Assembly (NCBI RefSeq): GCF_006346325.1
Contig: NZ_VDYR01000001.1
Span: 2,257,501 to 2,321,500 of the forward strand
Length of the DNA stretch: 64,000 bases
Source: Sphingomonas japonica
Lineage (GTDB): Bacteria > Pseudomonadota > Alphaproteobacteria > Sphingomonadales > Sphingomonadaceae
Reading direction: 5' to 3'
The position numbers and the translations under genes are program-made. Positions within the stretch are counted from its first letter, which is position 1. Each line of letters begins with the position of its first letter. The notes below the pieces were generated by a model. It made no database searches, was not told the DNA's origin, and was given only the letters and a program-made list of their open reading frames with translations. Positions 30,334-39,655 of the stretch are shown here, piece by piece.

Positions 30334-31197
30334 TCAGAAGCTGTAGGCCAATCCGACTGCGCCCAGCCATTGCCCGCGCGACCCCGCCACGCTGGTGATC
30401 GGGCTGTCGCCGAAATCATTGAGCATCCGCTTGTAGGTGCCGCCCGCGACGAGTTGCAGCCCGTTCAGCAGGTCGCCGGTCAACGAATGGGTGAATGCCA
30501 GCCCGATGGTATAATGCTTCCATCCACCGTCGGCGTCATAGGCAGGCAAGCCAGACAGTACCGCATCGGGCGCAGTGACCGAGAAATAGGTGTCGGCATA
30601 GCGGTTCTCGACACGCTCCGCCGAGACGAACAGCCCGACCAGCGCCTTGCGGCTGAGCGGCGTGGAATAGCTGACCGACGGCGTCCAGATGCCGCTCTCG
30701 TGCGTGCCGGACACATCGGTGCGGTAGCTGAGCGAGGCCGAAAGCCGGTCGAAATCGCTGGTGATCACGCCGGTCTTGCCGATGCCGACATAGCCGCCGA
30801 GCTCGATCGCGATGTCGCGTTCCGGCAGCGACGCGACACGGATGTCGTCGATCGCGTCGACACTCGACCGGTTGAAGTTGACCACGGCGATCGGCCCCGC
30901 CTGGAAATCCCAGGTCGGACCGACCCCATCGCGGATCAGGTCGACGCTGGCGCGGTTGCCGAGCACGGTGAAGGCGAAGCCGCTGACTCGCCCGATCGCG
31001 GCGGGAAAGGGCGTGACGCTATAGTCGTTCGACCCCTCGTAATCGGGCAGGATCGCCGCGCCTGCGCCGACGATGGCGAAGTCGCCACCGGCATCGGGCA
31101 GGTCCGCCGCTGTCGGGGAAGCGTCTTGATCCTGCGCCTGGGCAGGGGCGACGGCGAACGCGGCGCAGGCCGCGAGGGAGAAAAGCAGGGATCGCAA
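30334..31197 (-). CDS. MipA/OmpV family outer-membrane protein
   Basis: 287 residues from TTG 31197, chosen because it gives a normal signal peptide (RSLLFSLAACAAFAVAPAQA) and has GGAG nine bases upstream; ATG 31266 adds 23 residues that do not look like a signal. GAGAAILPDYEGSNDYSVTPFP at the mature start, the alternating beta-strand pattern and the terminal phenylalanine (VGLAYSF) fit a MipA/OmpV beta-barrel. The family is variously linked to peptidoglycan-enzyme scaffolding and small-molecule response; the role here is open. Confidence 0.85.
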   Translation of the reverse strand: MRSLLFSLAACAAFAVAPAQAQDQDASPTAADLPDAGGDFAIVGAGAAILPDYEGSNDYSVTPFPAAIGRVSGFAFTVLGNRASVDLIRDGVGPTWDFQAGPIAVVNFNRSSVDAIDDIRVASLPERDIAIELGGYVGIGKTGVITSDFDRLSASLSYRTDVSGTHESGIWTPSVSYSTPLSRKALVGLFVSAERVENRYADTYFSVTAPDAVLSGLPAYDADGGWKHYTIGLAFTHSLTGDLLNGLQLVAGGTYKRMLNDFGDSPITSVAGSRGQWLGAVGLAYSF

Positions 31198-31275
31198 GGA
31201 AAGGAACTCCGGGCAAGGTTTCAGGAGCGAAACGTCGGCGTTCAGTTTTAGGTCCGTCGTTCGCACAATTGAGGG

Positions 31276-32226
31276 TCAGCTGCCCGGACGGGTCCACAGA
31301 TGATCGGGCCGCGCGACCGCTGCGCCTTTCTTGCGCGCCCGTGCCTGGACCCATGCCCGCGCGATCCAGCTCAGCTTTGCCAGCTTCGACGTCGACACGC
31401 GGTGGTCCCAGGCATGGTCGCCGCGCTTGGCCACTTCGCGCGCGATATCGCCGTAAATGCCCGCCGCCGCGAGGACCGCCCAGGCCGAGCGGAACGGCAG
31501 CCTTGCGGTGCCGACGCGCGCGCTCGTTTCATATTCCTCCGCCATCGCCGCCAGCCGCCGCGCCAGCACCGTCAGGCGCGGGCGGAAATGCGGTTTCATG
31601 TGCTGGCCGGGCGGGAAGTCCATCTCGGTCAACCATTCGTCGGGCAGGTAGCATCGCCCACCGCGATCATCCTCCTCGATATCGCGTGCGATGTTGGCGA
31701 GCTGGAAGGCGATGCCGAGGTCGCAGGCGCGATCGAGCGTGGCGTCGTCATCGGGATCGACGCCCATCACGACCGCCATCATGCAGCCGACGACTCCGGC
31801 GACATGATAGCAATAGCGCAGCAGGTCGGCCTCGGAGCGCGGCCGCCAGTCGGCGGTATCGAGGCGGAACCCCTGCACCACGTCGCGGGCGAAGCGCGGC
31901 GGCAGCCGGGTTTCGGCGGCGACGATGCGCAGCGCGTCGAAGGCCGGATCGCCGACCCAGTGTCCGGCCAGCGCCGCCTCGGTCTTTACCTCGATCTCGG
32001 CCAGCCGCGCCTGCGGATCGGCGACCTTGCTCAGCGCGTGGCCGTGATCCTGGCCATCGGCCAGATCGTCGCATTTGCGGCACCACGCATAGAGCAGCCA
32101 GGTGCGCTCGCGGGTCGCGCGGTCGAACAGCCTGCTGGCCGCGGAGAAGCTCTTCGAACCCCGCGCGATCGATTCCTGTGCGGTTGCGACGATCGCCGCG
32201 CGGGAAGGCACGGCGCCTGCGCTCAC
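31276..32226 (-). CDS. crtB: Phytoene synthase
   Basis: 316 residues from GTG 32226, overlapping the LOG stop (GTGA). The trans-isoprenyl diphosphate synthase motifs are RKCDDLADGQDHG (first Asp-rich) and ANIARDIEEDDRGGRCYLP (second), with GSKSFSAASRLFD near the start. It condenses two geranylgeranyl diphosphates to phytoene, the first committed carotenoid step. Last gene of crtY-crtI-LOG-crtB; crtE, which makes its substrate, is not in this window. Confidence 0.95.
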   Translation of the reverse strand: MSAGAVPSRAAIVATAQESIARGSKSFSAASRLFDRATRERTWLLYAWCRKCDDLADGQDHGHALSKVADPQARLAEIEVKTEAALAGHWVGDPAFDALRIVAAETRLPPRFARDVVQGFRLDTADWRPRSEADLLRYCYHVAGVVGCMMAVVMGVDPDDDATLDRACDLGIAFQLANIARDIEEDDRGGRCYLPDEWLTEMDFPPGQHMKPHFRPRLTVLARRLAAMAEEYETSARVGTARLPFRSAWAVLAAAGIYGDIAREVAKRGDHAWDHRVSTSKLAKLSWIARAWVQARARKKGAAVARPDHLWTRPGS

Positions 32227-32804
32227 AGTTCCTCGCGCGTCATCCGAAAGATCGGCGTGTGCGGCACATAGGCCGCCATGCGATCGAGCAGCCGACCCAG
32301 ATCGTCGTCGACGATCAGGATGTCGCGGTGCTGCGACCGCAGGAAGCCCACCTCCGCCATGGTGTTCACGAACGCGATCAGATGATCGTAATAGCCCGCG
32401 ACGTTGAGCAGCCCGACCGGGTCCGAATGATAGCCTAGCTGCGACCAGCTCATCGCTTCCCACAATTCGTCCATTGTGCCGGTGCCGCCGGGAATCGTCA
32501 GGAAGCCATCGGAAAGCTCGGTGAAGCGCGCCTTGCGCTCGTGCATCGTGGTGACGGTTTCGAGGCTGGTCAGTCCGCGATGCGCGACCTCGGCATTGAC
32601 CAGCGCTTCGGGAATGACGCCGATCACCTCGCCGCCCGCCGCGAGCGCGCCATCGGCTACCGCGCCCATCAGCCCAAGCCTGCCGCCGCCATAGACGACG
32701 CCGATCCCGCGTTCGGCCAGGCTGCGCCCGATCGCATGCGCGGTATTGAGGAACACGGGATCGGCGGGCGAGGCCGAGCCGCAATAGACGGCGATGCGGT
32801 TCAC
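32223..32804 (-). CDS. LOG family protein (TIGR00730) inside the carotenoid operon
   Basis: 193 residues from GTG 32804, which overlaps the crtI stop; its own stop overlaps the crtB GTG. AVYCGSASPADPVFL, YGGGRLGLMGAVADGAL and the catalytic/phosphate motif IPGGTGTMDELWEA are complete. LOG enzymes are nucleoside 5'-monophosphate phosphoribohydrolases, known from cytokinin activation in plants and bacteria. Why one is translationally coupled to carotenoid genes is not explained by known chemistry. A second LOG-type gene lies at 60548. Confidence 0.92.
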   Translation of the reverse strand: MNRIAVYCGSASPADPVFLNTAHAIGRSLAERGIGVVYGGGRLGLMGAVADGALAAGGEVIGVIPEALVNAEVAHRGLTSLETVTTMHERKARFTELSDGFLTIPGGTGTMDELWEAMSWSQLGYHSDPVGLLNVAGYYDHLIAFVNTMAEVGFLRSQHRDILIVDDDLGRLLDRMAAYVPHTPIFRMTREEL

Positions 32805-34279
32805 CGCCGCTCCTCCAGCATCAGCTCCGCCGTCGCCTTGGCGCTGCCGACCACGCCGGGAATGCCGGCGCCCGGGTGCGTGCCAGCGCCGACGAAATAC
32901 AGGTTCGAGATATGGTCGTCGCGATTGTGCGCGCGGAAATACGCGCTCTGCGTCAACAGCGGCGCGAGGCTGAAGGCGCTCCCCTGATGCGCGTTCAGAT
33001 CTGCTGCAAAGTCGGTCGGCATATAGCTGAACTTGGTGACGATCCGCTCGTGGATGTCGGGGATCAGCCGCCTGCCGACCTCGTCGAGGATGCGTTTTTC
33101 GAGGATCGGCCCGATTTCGTTCCAGTCCGCCGGGAATTTCGCCATGTGCGGCACCGGCGCGAGCGCGTAGAAAGTCGAATGCCCTTCCGGTGCCATCGAC
33201 GGATCGGTGACGGTCGGGTGGTGAAGATAGAGCGAAAAATCCTCGCTGAGCACGCCGTGATCGTAGATGTCGGCGAGCAGCCCCTGATAGCGCGGCCCGA
33301 ACAGGATCATGTGGTGCGGGATGCCCGGCCATGTCCCTTTGATCCCGAAATGCACGACGAACAGCGACGGTGAATAGGTCTTGCGCTCGAGCTTCTCGGC
33401 GGTGCGCTGCGCGCTGCGCGATCCGGTCAAGAGGTCGCGATAGCTGTGGACGATGTCGGCATTCGACGCGACCGCATCGACATCGGCATGCCATCCCGAC
33501 TTGGTCGTGACCCCGGTCACCCGGTCGCCCAGCGTGACGATGTCGGTGACCGGATCGCCCAGCCGGACTTCGCCGCCGAGCCGCTCGAAATGCCTGACCA
33601 TGCCGGCGATCAGCCTGTTGGTCCCGCCCATTGCGAACCACACCCCGCCGTCGCGCTCCAGCTTGTGGATCAGCGCATAGATCGCGCTGGTGTTCATCGG
33701 GTTGCCGCCGACCAGCAGCGTGTGGAACGACAGTGCCTGGCGCAGCTTCTCGTTCTTCACATAGGAGGCGACGATCGAATAGACAGATCGCCACGCCTGG
33801 TACTTGGCCAGTGCCGGCGCCGCCTTGAGCATCGAGGCGAAGTCGAGGAACGCCTTGGCGCCCAGCTTGACATAGCCTTCCTCGTACACGCCCTTCGAAT
33901 ATTCGAGGAACTTGCCATAGCCCTCGATATCGGCGGGATCGAGCTTGGCGATCTCCTGTCGCAGCACCGCGTCGTCATTGGTGTAGTCGAAATTGGTGCC
34001 GTCGACCCAATTGAGCCGGTAGAAGGGCGTGACTGGCGCCAGCGTGACGTCTTCGGCCATGTCGTGGCCCGACAATTCCCACAATTCGCGCAAGGCTTCG
34101 GGGGCGGTGATGACGGTCGGCCCGGCATCGAACACGAACCCGTCGCGTTCCCAGTGATAGGCGCGCCCGCCCGGCTTGTCGCGGCCCTCGAGCACGACGG
34201 TGTCAATCCCCGCCGATTGCAGGCGGATCGCCAGCGCCAGCCCGCCGAACCCCGACCCGATCACCGCTGCCTTCTTCAC
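32801..34279 (-). CDS. crtI: Phytoene desaturase
   Basis: 492 residues. The FAD-binding start is AAVIGSGFGGLALAIRLQSA followed by VVLEGRDKPGGRAYHWERDG; the C-terminus has the carotenoid-desaturase signature NLYFVGAGTHPGAGIPGVVG. GGTNRLIAGMVRHFERLGGEV and the central segments fit bacterial CrtI, which introduces four double bonds to give lycopene. It overlaps both neighbours (crtY upstream by ATGA, LOG downstream by GTGA). Confidence 0.97.
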   Translation of the reverse strand: MKKAAVIGSGFGGLALAIRLQSAGIDTVVLEGRDKPGGRAYHWERDGFVFDAGPTVITAPEALRELWELSGHDMAEDVTLAPVTPFYRLNWVDGTNFDYTNDDAVLRQEIAKLDPADIEGYGKFLEYSKGVYEEGYVKLGAKAFLDFASMLKAAPALAKYQAWRSVYSIVASYVKNEKLRQALSFHTLLVGGNPMNTSAIYALIHKLERDGGVWFAMGGTNRLIAGMVRHFERLGGEVRLGDPVTDIVTLGDRVTGVTTKSGWHADVDAVASNADIVHSYRDLLTGSRSAQRTAEKLERKTYSPSLFVVHFGIKGTWPGIPHHMILFGPRYQGLLADIYDHGVLSEDFSLYLHHPTVTDPSMAPEGHSTFYALAPVPHMAKFPADWNEIGPILEKRILDEVGRRLIPDIHERIVTKFSYMPTDFAADLNAHQGSAFSLAPLLTQSAYFRAHNRDDHISNLYFVGAGTHPGAGIPGVVGSAKATAELMLEERR

Positions 34280-35439
34280 CGTTTATTCTCCACTATGGCC
34301 CTGATCGCGCGCCCGATCGGCACCGGCGGTTTGCCCGTCAGCACCCGCGCCTTGTCGAACAAGGTCGATTGCCCGGCATAGAAGCGGCCGACGAGGCGCG
34401 CATCCAGCCGGTAGAACCGCTCGAGCACACGATAGCGCTCTTGCGGGTCGGCGGCGCGGAACAGCATCGCCGTCAACATGCGGTAGAAACCCCGCCGCTC
34501 CCATGTCGTGCGCGCGAAGCCGTGGAGCAAGTCGTGCAGGCCGCTTCCCGACAGGTCGTGCGCATTTGCCACCAGCGCCGCGGTACGCACTGCGTCGGGC
34601 AGCGAATATCCGGTCAGCGGATGGAACAGCCCGCCGCGCATCCCCGCCTTGGCGACGCGGCTGCCGCCCGATTTCCAATACCCCTCAAAATCGCCGCCCA
34701 TCGCCACCGGCAGCGCGCCGACCTCCTGCCGGACGATCCGCTCGACCTGCCAGCCCTTGTTCGCGGCGTAATCCGCGATGCGCGATGTGTTGGCGCTGCG
34801 ATCGATATCGGGCGTGTCGCTGTAATAGGTGTCCTCGACGAACATCCGCGTCGCCGAGAAAGGCAGGCAATAGACGAAGCGATAGCCGTCGATCTGCGGC
34901 ACGGTCGCGTCCATGATGACCGGGCGATCGCCGCCATGTGGCTGGGCCAGTTCGAGCTCTTCGCCGACGAATTTCTGCCAGCCGAGATCGAGCTGGTCGA
35001 GGTCGCCCGCGCCGCGCGTGTCGATCACCCCGCCCGCCTCGATGCGGTCGCCGCTTGCCAGCACCACTTCGCGCGCGCTCAGCCCGAGCACGCGGGTGCG
35101 CAGCATCTGTGCCTTTTTCGGCAGCGTCGCCTTCAGATGCGCGTCGAAGCGGTGCGATTCGATCGAGTAATAGGCCGCCTTGATGGTGCGGCCATGTGCC
35201 GGAAACGCGATGTCGTACTGGGTCCAGCCATGCGAGATCAGCGGTGCGACGATCCAGCGGTCGGCAGCGGCAACGTCGCTGGCGAAGAACGACCACAAGT
35301 GATTGCCGCCGAAGCCGGCGGCGCCATCGATCACGCGCACGTCGAGATCGGGCCGCGCCTTGCGCAGCGCCAGCGCGATCAGCCCGCCCGCCAGCCCGCC
35401 GCCGACGATCGCGAGGTCGCAATGGGTGGTGGACGGCAT
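34276..35439 (-). CDS. crtY: Lycopene beta-cyclase
   Basis: 387 residues. LAIVGGGLAGGLIALALRKA is the dinucleotide-binding motif; VIDGAAGFGGNHLWSFF, QKFVGEELELAQPHGGDRPV, YRFVYCLPFSATRMFVEDTYY and FHPLTGYSLPDAVRTAALVA are typical of CrtY. It converts lycopene to beta-carotene. It starts 40 bases after the serine hydrolase stop, so transcription may begin upstream of that gene. Confidence 0.95.
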   Translation of the reverse strand: MPSTTHCDLAIVGGGLAGGLIALALRKARPDLDVRVIDGAAGFGGNHLWSFFASDVAAADRWIVAPLISHGWTQYDIAFPAHGRTIKAAYYSIESHRFDAHLKATLPKKAQMLRTRVLGLSAREVVLASGDRIEAGGVIDTRGAGDLDQLDLGWQKFVGEELELAQPHGGDRPVIMDATVPQIDGYRFVYCLPFSATRMFVEDTYYSDTPDIDRSANTSRIADYAANKGWQVERIVRQEVGALPVAMGGDFEGYWKSGGSRVAKAGMRGGLFHPLTGYSLPDAVRTAALVANAHDLSGSGLHDLLHGFARTTWERRGFYRMLTAMLFRAADPQERYRVLERFYRLDARLVGRFYAGQSTLFDKARVLTGKPPVPIGRAIRAIVENKR

Positions 35440-35479
35440 CGTCGTTCGCTAGCCGGGAATGGGGATAGGGGGAAGTGCC

Positions 35480-36589
35480 TCAGTCGCTCGCGCCCTGCTG
35501 CGCCAGTTCGAAATTGGCGATTTCATGCGCGACCGGGGCGTCGCGGTTGGCGAGGACGATGACGGTCCGGCCAGTCGAGGGATAATGGCGGATGTCTGTG
35601 TTGATGCCGTCGGCGCCGCCGCCATGTCCCCAGCGGAATTCGCGCGCCGGCACCCCCTCGCCATAGCCGGTGGCGAAGAAGCCCAGTCCCATGAATTCGC
35701 GATAGGTGCGGGTCGCCTGTGCGAACAGGCCAGGCGGGATCAGCTTGCCGGAACGTAGCGCCTGCACGAACGCAAACATGTCGCGGGCCGTCGATACCTG
35801 CCCGCCCGCACCGAAGCCGCGCGCCGGGATCGTCTCGCAATTGCGCACCGGCTTGCCTGCGACACTGGCATAGCCGACCGCGATATCCGCGGCGGGGTCG
35901 CTGCAGTCGGCGAAACCGGTGCGGGTCATCCCGGCAGGGGCAAAGATGTGGCGGGCGAGATAGGCTTCATAGGGTTCGCCCGACACCAACTCGACGATGC
36001 GGCCAAGCACCACGAAGCCGAAATTGCCATATTCCTGATTGCTGCCCGGCTCGAACGCTGGCGCGCGGTCGTCGTGCAGCGCGACCATCGCCGCGTGGCT
36101 GCGGGCAGCGGCGCGATTGGTCGCATTCTCCGGACCGAACAGATCGATATCGCCAGCCCCTGCGGTATGCGTGAGCAGTTGGCGGATCGTCACCTTCTCG
36201 CGGAAGTCGCGATTGCGATAGTTGGGCAGTACCTCGCCGACGCGCGTGTCGAGCGACAGCTTGCCGCCGGCGATCAGCTGCAGGATCGCGGTGCTGGTGA
36301 ACATCTTGCCTGCGGACGCGAGGTTGAAACGGGTATCGGGCGTGATCATCGCCGGATCGTCGCGGTCGTCGCGCGGGTCGATCGGGCCATAGCCACGCTC
36401 GAGCAGGATGCGATCGCCCTGCGCCACCAGCACTACGCCCGAGAACCGGTCGGCCGCCGTCAGCCCCTGCGCAAATCCATCGAGCCGGGCAATTGCGAGA
36501 CGATCGGCGGAGATATCCGAACCCGGCGACTGGGCGAGAGCGGGTACCGCCAGCATCGCGAGCAAGATGGTGGAAAGCGTGCGAAGCAT
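35480..36589 (-). CDS. Periplasmic serine hydrolase, beta-lactamase/esterase (class C-like) family
   Basis: 369 residues from ATG 36589, with a signal peptide (MLRTLSTILLAMLAVPALAQ). The SxxK motif is SAGK in FNLASAGKMFTSTAILQL; the tyrosine motif is YGN in NQEYGNFGFVVLGRIVE; the third box is GHGGGADG. These serve esterases, D-aminopeptidases and penicillin-binding-like enzymes; the substrate is unknown. It precedes crtY on the same strand, but a functional link to carotenoids is not evident. Confidence 0.87.
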   Translation of the reverse strand: MLRTLSTILLAMLAVPALAQSPGSDISADRLAIARLDGFAQGLTAADRFSGVVLVAQGDRILLERGYGPIDPRDDRDDPAMITPDTRFNLASAGKMFTSTAILQLIAGGKLSLDTRVGEVLPNYRNRDFREKVTIRQLLTHTAGAGDIDLFGPENATNRAAARSHAAMVALHDDRAPAFEPGSNQEYGNFGFVVLGRIVELVSGEPYEAYLARHIFAPAGMTRTGFADCSDPAADIAVGYASVAGKPVRNCETIPARGFGAGGQVSTARDMFAFVQALRSGKLIPPGLFAQATRTYREFMGLGFFATGYGEGVPAREFRWGHGGGADGINTDIRHYPSTGRTVIVLANRDAPVAHEIANFELAQQGASD

Positions 36590-36675
36590 CCAGATTCGGT
36601 CCTTCGTCAAGGCGTGATGCGCGCGACCGGCGGGCTCTGGCATACGCTTCCACCTTCGCCTAGAAGGCGCAAGCC

Positions 36676-37482
36676 ATGTCGATCGCGCTTGCCATCCTGT
36701 TGTCCACGCTGGCGATGATCGCGATCGTCGGGGTGCGCTATCTCGCGACGAGCGGCGCGTTCGCACTGGCGACGCGGCTCACCCGCCCGGGCCTCTATAC
36801 CGGGCTCGACGCGCAGATCGGACGCGAGATCAAATGGTCGCTCTACTCGGCGGTGATCTATGGCGTTCCTGCCGGGATCGTCGGCTGGGGCTGGAGCAAT
36901 CTGGGCTGGACGCAGATCTATTCCGACGTCACCGATTATCCCTTGTGGTACCTTCCGACATCGGTGCTGCTGTATCTGATCGCGCACGATACCTGGTTCT
37001 ACTGGACGCATCGCTGGATGCACGTACCCAAATGGTTCCGCATCGCGCACGCCGTCCACCACGCCAGCCGCCCGCCGACGGCATGGGCGGCGATGGCGTT
37101 CCATCCGGTCGAGGCGCTGACCGGCGCGATCGTCATCCCGCTGCTCGTGTTCGTGATCCCGATCCATGTCGGGGCATTGGGCGCCGTGCTCGCGATCATG
37201 ACGCTGATGGGCGTGACCAATCACATGGGGTGGGAAATTTTCCCGCGGTTCATCTGGAACGGCCCATTGGGGGGCTGGCTGATCACCGCCAGCCATCATC
37301 AGCGCCACCACGAACGCTATGGATGCAATTATGGGCTATATTTCCGCTTCTGGGATCGCGTCTGCGGGACGGATGGCGGGCTGGGCAGCTTTGCGGTTCG
37401 TACCGGGCCAGCGCGGACTGCGCCGGTTGGGCGCGGCGATGCTGCTGGTCGCATTGCTGCCGGGGGCGGCGCCGACGGCTGA
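36676..37482 (+). CDS. Fatty-acid hydroxylase/sterol desaturase family di-iron protein, possible carotenoid 2-hydroxylase
   Basis: 268 residues. Four to five membrane helices and three His boxes: HDTWFYWTHRWMH, HAVHHASR and HHQRHH. These bind the two irons of the family. It is far longer than CrtZ and its position, divergent from the crt operon, makes the 2,2'-hydroxylase CrtG of nostoxanthin-type pathways the leading guess (inference from memory of sphingomonad clusters). The last ~25 residues (from about TGPARTAP) are low-complexity and overlap the start region of the next gene, so the true functional end may be earlier. Confidence 0.75.
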   Translation: MSIALAILLSTLAMIAIVGVRYLATSGAFALATRLTRPGLYTGLDAQIGREIKWSLYSAVIYGVPAGIVGWGWSNLGWTQIYSDVTDYPLWYLPTSVLLYLIAHDTWFYWTHRWMHVPKWFRIAHAVHHASRPPTAWAAMAFHPVEALTGAIVIPLLVFVIPIHVGALGAVLAIMTLMGVTNHMGWEIFPRFIWNGPLGGWLITASHHQRHHERYGCNYGLYFRFWDRVCGTDGGLGSFAVRTGPARTAPVGRGDAAGRIAAGGGADG

Positions 37483-37843
37483 TCTGACAATCGCGATCGA
37501 GCAGCTGCGCACCGACCGCGGCGAGCTCGGCATCTGCGTCACCGCCGATCCGGCCAGCTTTCCCGATTGCAAGGACGACGCTCGGGCGATCTGGCGCTGG
37601 ACCAAGGCGAGCGCCCCCGCCCTGACCGTCGCCGGGCTGGCGCATGGCCACTATGCGATCTCGGTGATCCACGACGAGAACGGCAACCGCAAGCTCGACA
37701 CCTTCGTGGGTATCCCGCGCGAAGGCTTCGGCTTTTCGAACAATCCCAAGATCGGCTTCGGACCGCCCAAGTTCGCTGCCGCACGTTTTTCGGTCGATGG
37801 GGCAGGCACACGACAGCAGGTGCGGATGCGGTACATGCTGTGA
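37373..37843 (+). CDS. DUF2141 family secreted protein
   Basis: 156 residues from ATG 37373, chosen because it gives a full signal peptide (RRLGAAMLLVALLPGAAPTA after a basic start); ATG 37439 would leave a 14-residue leader. The mature part has the DUF2141 pattern: RGELGICVTADPASFPDC, GLAHGHYAISVIHDENGNRKLDT, GIPREGFGFSNNPKIGFGPPKF. Small beta-sandwich proteins of this family are exported and often lie near carotenoid genes; function unknown. It overlaps the preceding gene by 110 bases in another frame. Confidence 0.8.
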   Translation: MAGWAALRFVPGQRGLRRLGAAMLLVALLPGAAPTADLTIAIEQLRTDRGELGICVTADPASFPDCKDDARAIWRWTKASAPALTVAGLAHGHYAISVIHDENGNRKLDTFVGIPREGFGFSNNPKIGFGPPKFAAARFSVDGAGTRQQVRMRYML

Positions 37844-37902
37844 GTGCTTTGGTCCGTTCGTACGGATGCGGTACCGGGCCGGTGCCGCAAACCGGATAAC
37901 GT

Positions 37903-39579
37903 CTACCGCCCCTGGCTGCGCCAGCGCTTGACGGTGCGGTCGATGATGCCCTCTTCTCCGCCGGTCTCGCGCCACAGTTCCGAGAACATCGGATCGCCCG
38001 ACGCCGGGCGGCGCACTTCTTCGAGATCGTCGAACAGCACGCGGATCGGCGTCGCCACGCCTTCGCCGCAGATGATGCATTCGCGATTGCGCAGTGCCGG
38101 AATGGCGTCGAGGAATCCGCGCGCGCCTTCGGGCATGGCGGCACGCACGAAGGCCTGATCGCTGTCGTTGTTGAGCCGCATCGCGATGATCGTGCCGCAT
38201 TGCGACAGCACGCCTTCGGCAAGGTCGGACGGCCGCTGTGTGATCAGGCCGAGCGAGATGCCGTATTTGCGGCCTTCCTTGGCTATGCGGCTGAGGATGC
38301 GTCCCACCGAAGAAGTATCGGCGTGGCGCTCGTTGGGGATGTAGCGATGCGCTTCCTCGCAGACCAGCAGGATCGGCCGCTGCGCCTCGCTGCGCGACCA
38401 GATCGCGAAGTCGAACACCATCCGGCTGAGCATTGCTACCACCACCGAGGTGATCTCGCTCGGCACGCCCGACACGTCGATGATCGAGATCGGCTTGCCG
38501 CCCGATGGAAGGCGAAAGATGCGGCCGATGAATTGCGCCATCGTGTCTGCAACCAGCATGCCGGAGAACATGAACGCATAGCGCGGATCGGCCTTGACCT
38601 CGTCGATCTTCGTCTTGAGCCGCAGATAGGGCGAGGTGTCGCCGGCGCGGTCCATCTTGCCCATTTCGAGCTGGATGATGTTGGTGAGGTCGGAGAGCAG
38701 ATAGGGAATCGGCGAATCGACCGTCAGCTTGACGTCGCCCGCGAGCCGGTTCTTGGCCCGCGCCATCAACAGGCATTTGGCGAGGATGTCGGCGTCGATC
38801 TGCGAGTCGGAGCCGTCCTCGGTGACGAACACCTCGCAATGCTCGTCGAAGTTCATCAGCCAATACGGCATCTGCAGGTTGCCGACGTCGAAGATCGCGC
38901 CGTTGGTGCGGAACGCGGCGGCGTATTCGCCGTGCGGATCGATCATCACGATATGCCCCTGCGGCGCGAGGTCGCAGATGCGGTGGAGGATCAGCGCGGC
39001 GCTGGTCGATTTGCCCGTTCCGGTCGATCCGAGCAGCGCGAAGTGCTTGCCGAGCAGCGCGTCGACATACAGCGCGGCGCGGATATCGCGGGTGGGATAG
39101 ACGGTGCCGATCTCGACATGCGCGCGGTCGTCGGCCGCATAGACCTGGCGCAGGTCGCCGGTCGATACCGGGAACACCTCGGTTCCGGGCACCGGATAGC
39201 GGGTGACGCCGCGGCGGAACTTGTAGAGTTTGCCGGTAAGCTTCTCCTCGTCGCCCTCGCCGAGAAAGTCGATCTGCGCCGCGATCCGGGGGATCGCACC
39301 CTCGACCATCCGCAGCGAGCGGATATTGGCGATCAGCCAGGTCGCACCGACGCGCAGCTTGACCTGCGCGCCGACCTGTCCGGCATTGACGAGCGCAAGA
39401 TCGGTGTGGGTCGCAAGCGTGGCGATCGCCGATGGGTCGAGCAACGCCAGGCTGGATGATCCGGTGATCTCGACAATGCGGCCGATCGCCGAAATGACCG
39501 GCGCGCGCCGGTCGCGGCCGCCGACGGCGCCCATCGGCACGGCACCCCTGAATTCATGCGCACCCAAGATCTCGGCCAT
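37903..39579 (-). CDS. HerA-like ATPase (DUF87 domain)
   Basis: 558 residues from ATG 39579; an earlier Met at 39612 adds 11 unlikely residues. A HAS-barrel-like beta domain comes first (IGRIVEITGSSSLALL), then Walker A LLGSTGTGKSTSAAL, Walker B-like LLVCEEAHRYIP, and the sensor/arginine-finger region LGLITQRPSDLAEGVLSQC. HerA relatives are hexameric DNA-pumping ATPases; with NurA they process DNA ends, but no nurA is adjacent here. Stand-alone DUF87 proteins are common in alphaproteobacteria. Product interacts with DNA by inference only. Confidence 0.88.
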   Translation of the reverse strand: MAEILGAHEFRGAVPMGAVGGRDRRAPVISAIGRIVEITGSSSLALLDPSAIATLATHTDLALVNAGQVGAQVKLRVGATWLIANIRSLRMVEGAIPRIAAQIDFLGEGDEEKLTGKLYKFRRGVTRYPVPGTEVFPVSTGDLRQVYAADDRAHVEIGTVYPTRDIRAALYVDALLGKHFALLGSTGTGKSTSAALILHRICDLAPQGHIVMIDPHGEYAAAFRTNGAIFDVGNLQMPYWLMNFDEHCEVFVTEDGSDSQIDADILAKCLLMARAKNRLAGDVKLTVDSPIPYLLSDLTNIIQLEMGKMDRAGDTSPYLRLKTKIDEVKADPRYAFMFSGMLVADTMAQFIGRIFRLPSGGKPISIIDVSGVPSEITSVVVAMLSRMVFDFAIWSRSEAQRPILLVCEEAHRYIPNERHADTSSVGRILSRIAKEGRKYGISLGLITQRPSDLAEGVLSQCGTIIAMRLNNDSDQAFVRAAMPEGARGFLDAIPALRNRECIICGEGVATPIRVLFDDLEEVRRPASGDPMFSELWRETGGEEGIIDRTVKRWRSQGR

Positions 39580-39655
39580 CCACCATCCCCGGCAAGTCCC
39601 TGATCGGCACATTGGCGCAGGAAGGTAAAGATACCGTTCGTCCGGTTTTTCAACG

